A stretch of DNA of 23,834 bases. Source: an uncultured Bacilli bacterium. Lineage in GTDB: Bacteria > Bacillota_I > Bacilli_A > RF39 > UBA660. Location: assembly GCA_934140355.1 (NCBI GenBank), contig CAKPBH010000022.1, forward strand, positions 1 to 23,834, in the 5' to 3' direction. Within the stretch, counting starts at the first letter, position 1; every line of letters starts with the position of its first letter. Shown in pieces: positions 21,354 to 23,834 of this stretch. Under the pieces are notes generated by a model. That model was not told the DNA's origin. It saw nothing but the letters and a program-made list of their open reading frames with translations, and made no database searches. A program made the position numbers and the translations under genes.

Positions 21354-23516
21354 ATGATGTTTGATGAATATAGAAATATAACAATAGAAGATTTGATTGA
21401 TAAAGTTAAGAGTTATAATACAAATGAAGAGGATATTAATTTAATTAATCGAGCTTTTGATTATGCTTATAAAAAACATTTTGGGCAAAAGAGAATTAGT
21501 GGGGATGATTATATTACACATCCTTTAAATGTAGCAATGATTTTGACGGATATTAATGCGGATGCAACTTGTTTGGCGGCGGCTTTACTTCATGATACGA
21601 TAGAGGATTCGGATAGTACAAAGGAAGAAGTTACGGAGTTATTTGGATCTGATGTTGCTTTGCTTGTGGATGGCGTTACTAAGATTAATCGTCTTCATTT
21701 TTCAAGTGCTGGTGAGCAAATGGCTGCGAATCAAAGGAAGATATTGGTTGGTTTGTCAGAAGATGTGCGAGTAATTATTATTAAATTAGCTGATAGGCTT
21801 CATAATATGCGTACTTTATATGTTATGCCAGAAGAAAGACAGAAAAAAAAGGCTAGAGAGACTTTGGAAATTTTGACTCCAGTTGCGGATAGACTTGGTA
21901 TTAATAAGATTAAGAGTGAGTTAGAAGATTTGTCACTTCGGTATTTAAAGCCAGATGTTTATTTTGATATTGTAGAAAAGCTTAATGCGAAAAAGACGGA
22001 AATGGATGAGGATGTTAACGATATGCTTAAAGAAGTTTCTAGTTTATTGAATGAACATCATATTAAACATGAGATATTTGGGCGAAGTAAGAGTATATAT
22101 AGTATTTATAAAAAGTTGGATAAGGGTAAAAAGTTTAATGATATTTATGATATTTTGGCACTTCGGGTATTAGTGGATACGGAACAGGAATGTTATCTTG
22201 CTTTGGGATTAATTCATTCTAAATATAAACCTGTACCGAATCGTTTTAAGGACTATATTGCAATGCCAAAGACGAATCTTTATCAATCTTTGCATACGAC
22301 GGTATTTGGAGTAGATGGTAAATTATTTGAGATACAACTTCGGACTTTTGAGATGCATAAAATTGCTGAATATGGTATTGCTTCTCATTGGTCTTATAAG
22401 GCTCATGGAAGTGTTAAGACAGTAAAAGATTCGATGGAGGCCAAGTTACAGATTTTTAGAAATATTATGGAATTAAATGAGGAAGCAGATACTTCGGTGG
22501 AATTTATTAATAGTATTAAAAAGGATGTTTTAACTAGTGATTCTATTTATGTTTATACGCCTAAGGGGGATGTTATTGAACTTCCGGTTGGGGCAACTCC
22601 TGTTGATTTTGCTTATCGTGTTCATAGTGAAGTTGGGAATACTTTAGTGGGAGCCATTGTTAATGAGAATATTGTTCCTCTTGATTATCATTTAAAAACG
22701 GGCGATATTATTAAGGTAAATACGAGTAAGGCTAGTCGAGGGCCTAATAAAGATTGGCTTAATTTTGTTATTACGAGTCAGGCTAAGAATAAGATTAAAT
22801 CTTTTTATAGTAAATTGGATAAGGATGAGAATCTTAGTCGTGGGCAAGATGTAATTTCTTTAGAATTGAGAAAGAATGGGCTACCAATTCACGATAGTTT
22901 AACGGGAAATTCTTTGGATATGATTTTAGAAGAGTTCCATGTACAAACTTTAAATGAATTATATACCTTAGTTGGTGCAGGAAAAATAACGGCACAGGCG
23001 GTTGTTAAAGTACTTAAAAAAGAGGAAGAAAAAGAAGATGTTGCGCTTCGAATTAATGAAACCTCTAATCGTCCAATTGTTCATAAGAATGATATTTTGG
23101 TTGAAGGAATGGATGATATTAAGGTAAATTTAAGTGGATGTTGTAAACCTATTCCGGGAGATAAGATTATTGGTTATATTACTAAGGGTTCAGGAATTAC
23201 GCTTCATCGTTTGAATTGCCAAAATATTACTAATGTGGATGAGCGTTTAATTCATGTGAAATGGAATAATGATTCCTCTAAGAAATATTTTGCAGATTTA
23301 ATTGTTCATACGAATACTTCGGATAATTTACTTGATATTATTACGAAGGCTAGTTTAAATAATATTATTATTGATAGTATTTCTACAATTAATAAGAGTG
23401 AGTATAAGGTATATCGTTTAACGATATTGGTAGAAAATACTTTAAAGTTAGATAAGTTTATGGTCGATTTGACAAATTTGCCTTTTACTTTGAAGGTGGA
23501 AAGATTATTGAAATAA
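21354..23516 (+). CDS. rel: bifunctional (p)ppGpp synthetase/hydrolase Rel
   Basis: About 720 residues from ATG 21354; GTG 21348 is rejected because it overlaps the ribosome-binding site GGAAGGG. It makes and degrades (p)ppGpp in the stringent response. Domain order: HD hydrolase (about 25-200, HDTIED at 80-85), synthetase (about 225-370, GRSKSIYSIYKKL, RFKD at 297-300, then EIQLRT and HKIAEYGIASHW), TGS (about 395-460), a zinc-finger/CC domain with GCCKPIPGD (Cys596, Cys597) and a C-terminal ACT domain (about 645-720). RxKD in the synthetase and an intact HD motif indicate both activities. It has its own promoter and terminator. In this window Rel and the leucine T-box are both amino-acid-starvation outputs. 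Confidence 0.96.
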   Translation: MMFDEYRNITIEDLIDKVKSYNTNEEDINLINRAFDYAYKKHFGQKRISGDDYITHPLNVAMILTDINADATCLAAALLHDTIEDSDSTKEEVTELFGSDVALLVDGVTKINRLHFSSAGEQMAANQRKILVGLSEDVRVIIIKLADRLHNMRTLYVMPEERQKKKARETLEILTPVADRLGINKIKSELEDLSLRYLKPDVYFDIVEKLNAKKTEMDEDVNDMLKEVSSLLNEHHIKHEIFGRSKSIYSIYKKLDKGKKFNDIYDILALRVLVDTEQECYLALGLIHSKYKPVPNRFKDYIAMPKTNLYQSLHTTVFGVDGKLFEIQLRTFEMHKIAEYGIASHWSYKAHGSVKTVKDSMEAKLQIFRNIMELNEEADTSVEFINSIKKDVLTSDSIYVYTPKGDVIELPVGATPVDFAYRVHSEVGNTLVGAIVNENIVPLDYHLKTGDIIKVNTSKASRGPNKDWLNFVITSQAKNKIKSFYSKLDKDENLSRGQDVISLELRKNGLPIHDSLTGNSLDMILEEFHVQTLNELYTLVGAGKITAQAVVKVLKKEEEKEDVALRINETSNRPIVHKNDILVEGMDDIKVNLSGCCKPIPGDKIIGYITKGSGITLHRLNCQNITNVDERLIHVKWNNDSSKKYFADLIVHTNTSDNLLDIITKASLNNIIIDSISTINKSEYKVYRLTILVENTLKLDKFMVDLTNLPFTLKVERLLK

Positions 23517-23546
23517 ACTATTGTAATTATTTTATTTATTAAAAAT

Positions 23547-23583
23547 AAAGTTATGTTTGAATTTGAACATGACTTTTTTTGAT
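23547..23583 (+). terminator. rho-independent terminator of rel
   Basis: AAAGTTATGTT (23547-23557) pairs with AACATGACTTT (23566-23576; one G-U pair), followed by a T tract. Confidence 0.85.
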
Positions 23584-23787
23584 TTATTTAAAGGGGATGG
23601 ACATTTTATTTAGATCAAATGGGGGTAAGGGGTTATTTTGATAATATTTTTTTGAAATATTTTGTAGTGATAATGTATTGTATATTGTTAAAAAAGTTTG
23701 TTTCATCATTTAGGAATAAAAAAAAATACTGCTGATAAAATTGAGGTTTTCCTATCCGAGTCTGTAAATAAATTTGTGTAAATAGAG
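23584..23787. other. gene-free AT-rich spacer after rel
   Basis: About 200 nt, AT-rich, with G-rich islands GGGGATGG and GGGGGTAAGGGG near 23593 and 23621. I see no ORF with a ribosome-binding site and no RNA gene. Confidence 0.4.
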
Positions 23788-23820
23788 TCTCTCCATGATA
23801 CAATAGTAGAAATGGAGAGA
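23788..23820 (+). promoter_or_regulatory. promoter flanked by a 9-bp inverted repeat (candidate operator)
   Basis: TCTCTCCAT (23788-23796) and ATGGAGAGA (23812-23820) are perfect inverted copies with 15 nt between. The -10 candidate TACAAT (23799-23804) lies between them; a -35 (TTGTGT, 23774-23779) is poor. The right arm contains the GGAGAG ribosome-binding site of the next gene. Such an arrangement fits a repressor operator. Confidence 0.45.
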
Positions 23821-23827
23821 TTTTATT

Positions 23828-23834
23828 ATGAAAA
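23828..23834 (+). CDS. start of a gene cut by the window edge
   Basis: ATGAAAA follows GGAGAG with 8 nt spacing and the promoter/inverted repeat above. Only the first two codons (Met-Lys) are present, so identity is unknown. Confidence 0.55.

Noticed and set aside
1..23834. CRISPR array, prophage or defence island
   Set aside because: No regularly spaced direct repeats, integrase, phage structural genes or recognisable defence genes were seen.

Overview
The window is an AT-rich chromosomal segment of a low-GC Gram-positive bacterium, most likely an uncultured gut member of the Bacilli/Erysipelotrichia/RF39-type lineages (lineage is inference). The evidence is the Firmicutes-type gene pairs yvcK-whiA, rplU-prp-rpmA, gpsB-rnpB, rodZ-pgsA and comN-secDF, a T-box leader, a class B RNase P RNA, sigma-A style promoters (TTGACA-N17-TATAAT variants) and an L27 with a cleavable N-terminal extension. 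TGA is used as a stop codon and Trp is TGG, so this is not the Mycoplasma code.

Layout. 1-3.1 kb: yvcK, whiA, then an L21-leader-controlled ribosomal operon (rplU, prp, rpmA). 3.2-6.5 kb: a polytopic membrane protein whose C-terminal half resembles a lytic transglycosylase, and a GH31 glycosidase homologue that has lost several active-site residues. 6.5-9.5 kb: a leucine T-box (specifier CUU) reading into a small membrane protein and leuS, followed by a MITE-like element inside the leuS 3' untranslated region. 10.1-13.5 kb: a SpoIIP-type amidase, a small membrane protein, and an LCP (LytR-CpsA-Psr) cell-wall ligase. 13.6-15.6 kb: gpsB, rnpB, rodZ and pgsA (division, RNA processing, cell shape, phospholipid synthesis). 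15.6-17.5 kb: the most accessory-looking part, with a second copy of the MITE-like element, a leftward hexapeptide acetyltransferase, about 1 kb without convincing genes, and an isolated tRNA-Glu(CUC) with its own promoter and terminator. 17.5-23.5 kb: adenosine deaminase, comN, fused secDF and bifunctional rel. The window ends at the first codons of another gene, whose promoter is flanked by a 9-bp inverted repeat.

Most genes are core housekeeping on the + strand: translation (L21, L27, LeuRS, RNase P, tRNA), envelope and division (WhiA, SpoIIP, LCP, GpsB, RodZ, PgsA, SecDF) and nutrient/stress control (T-box, Rel, YvcK). The least expected items are the two related 158/175-bp elements with terminal inverted repeats and apparent 8-bp target duplications, the GH31 pseudoenzyme candidate, the transglycosylase-like membrane protein, the unusual tRNA-Glu(CUC), and a 20-bp motif found upstream of two unrelated genes in the same orientation.
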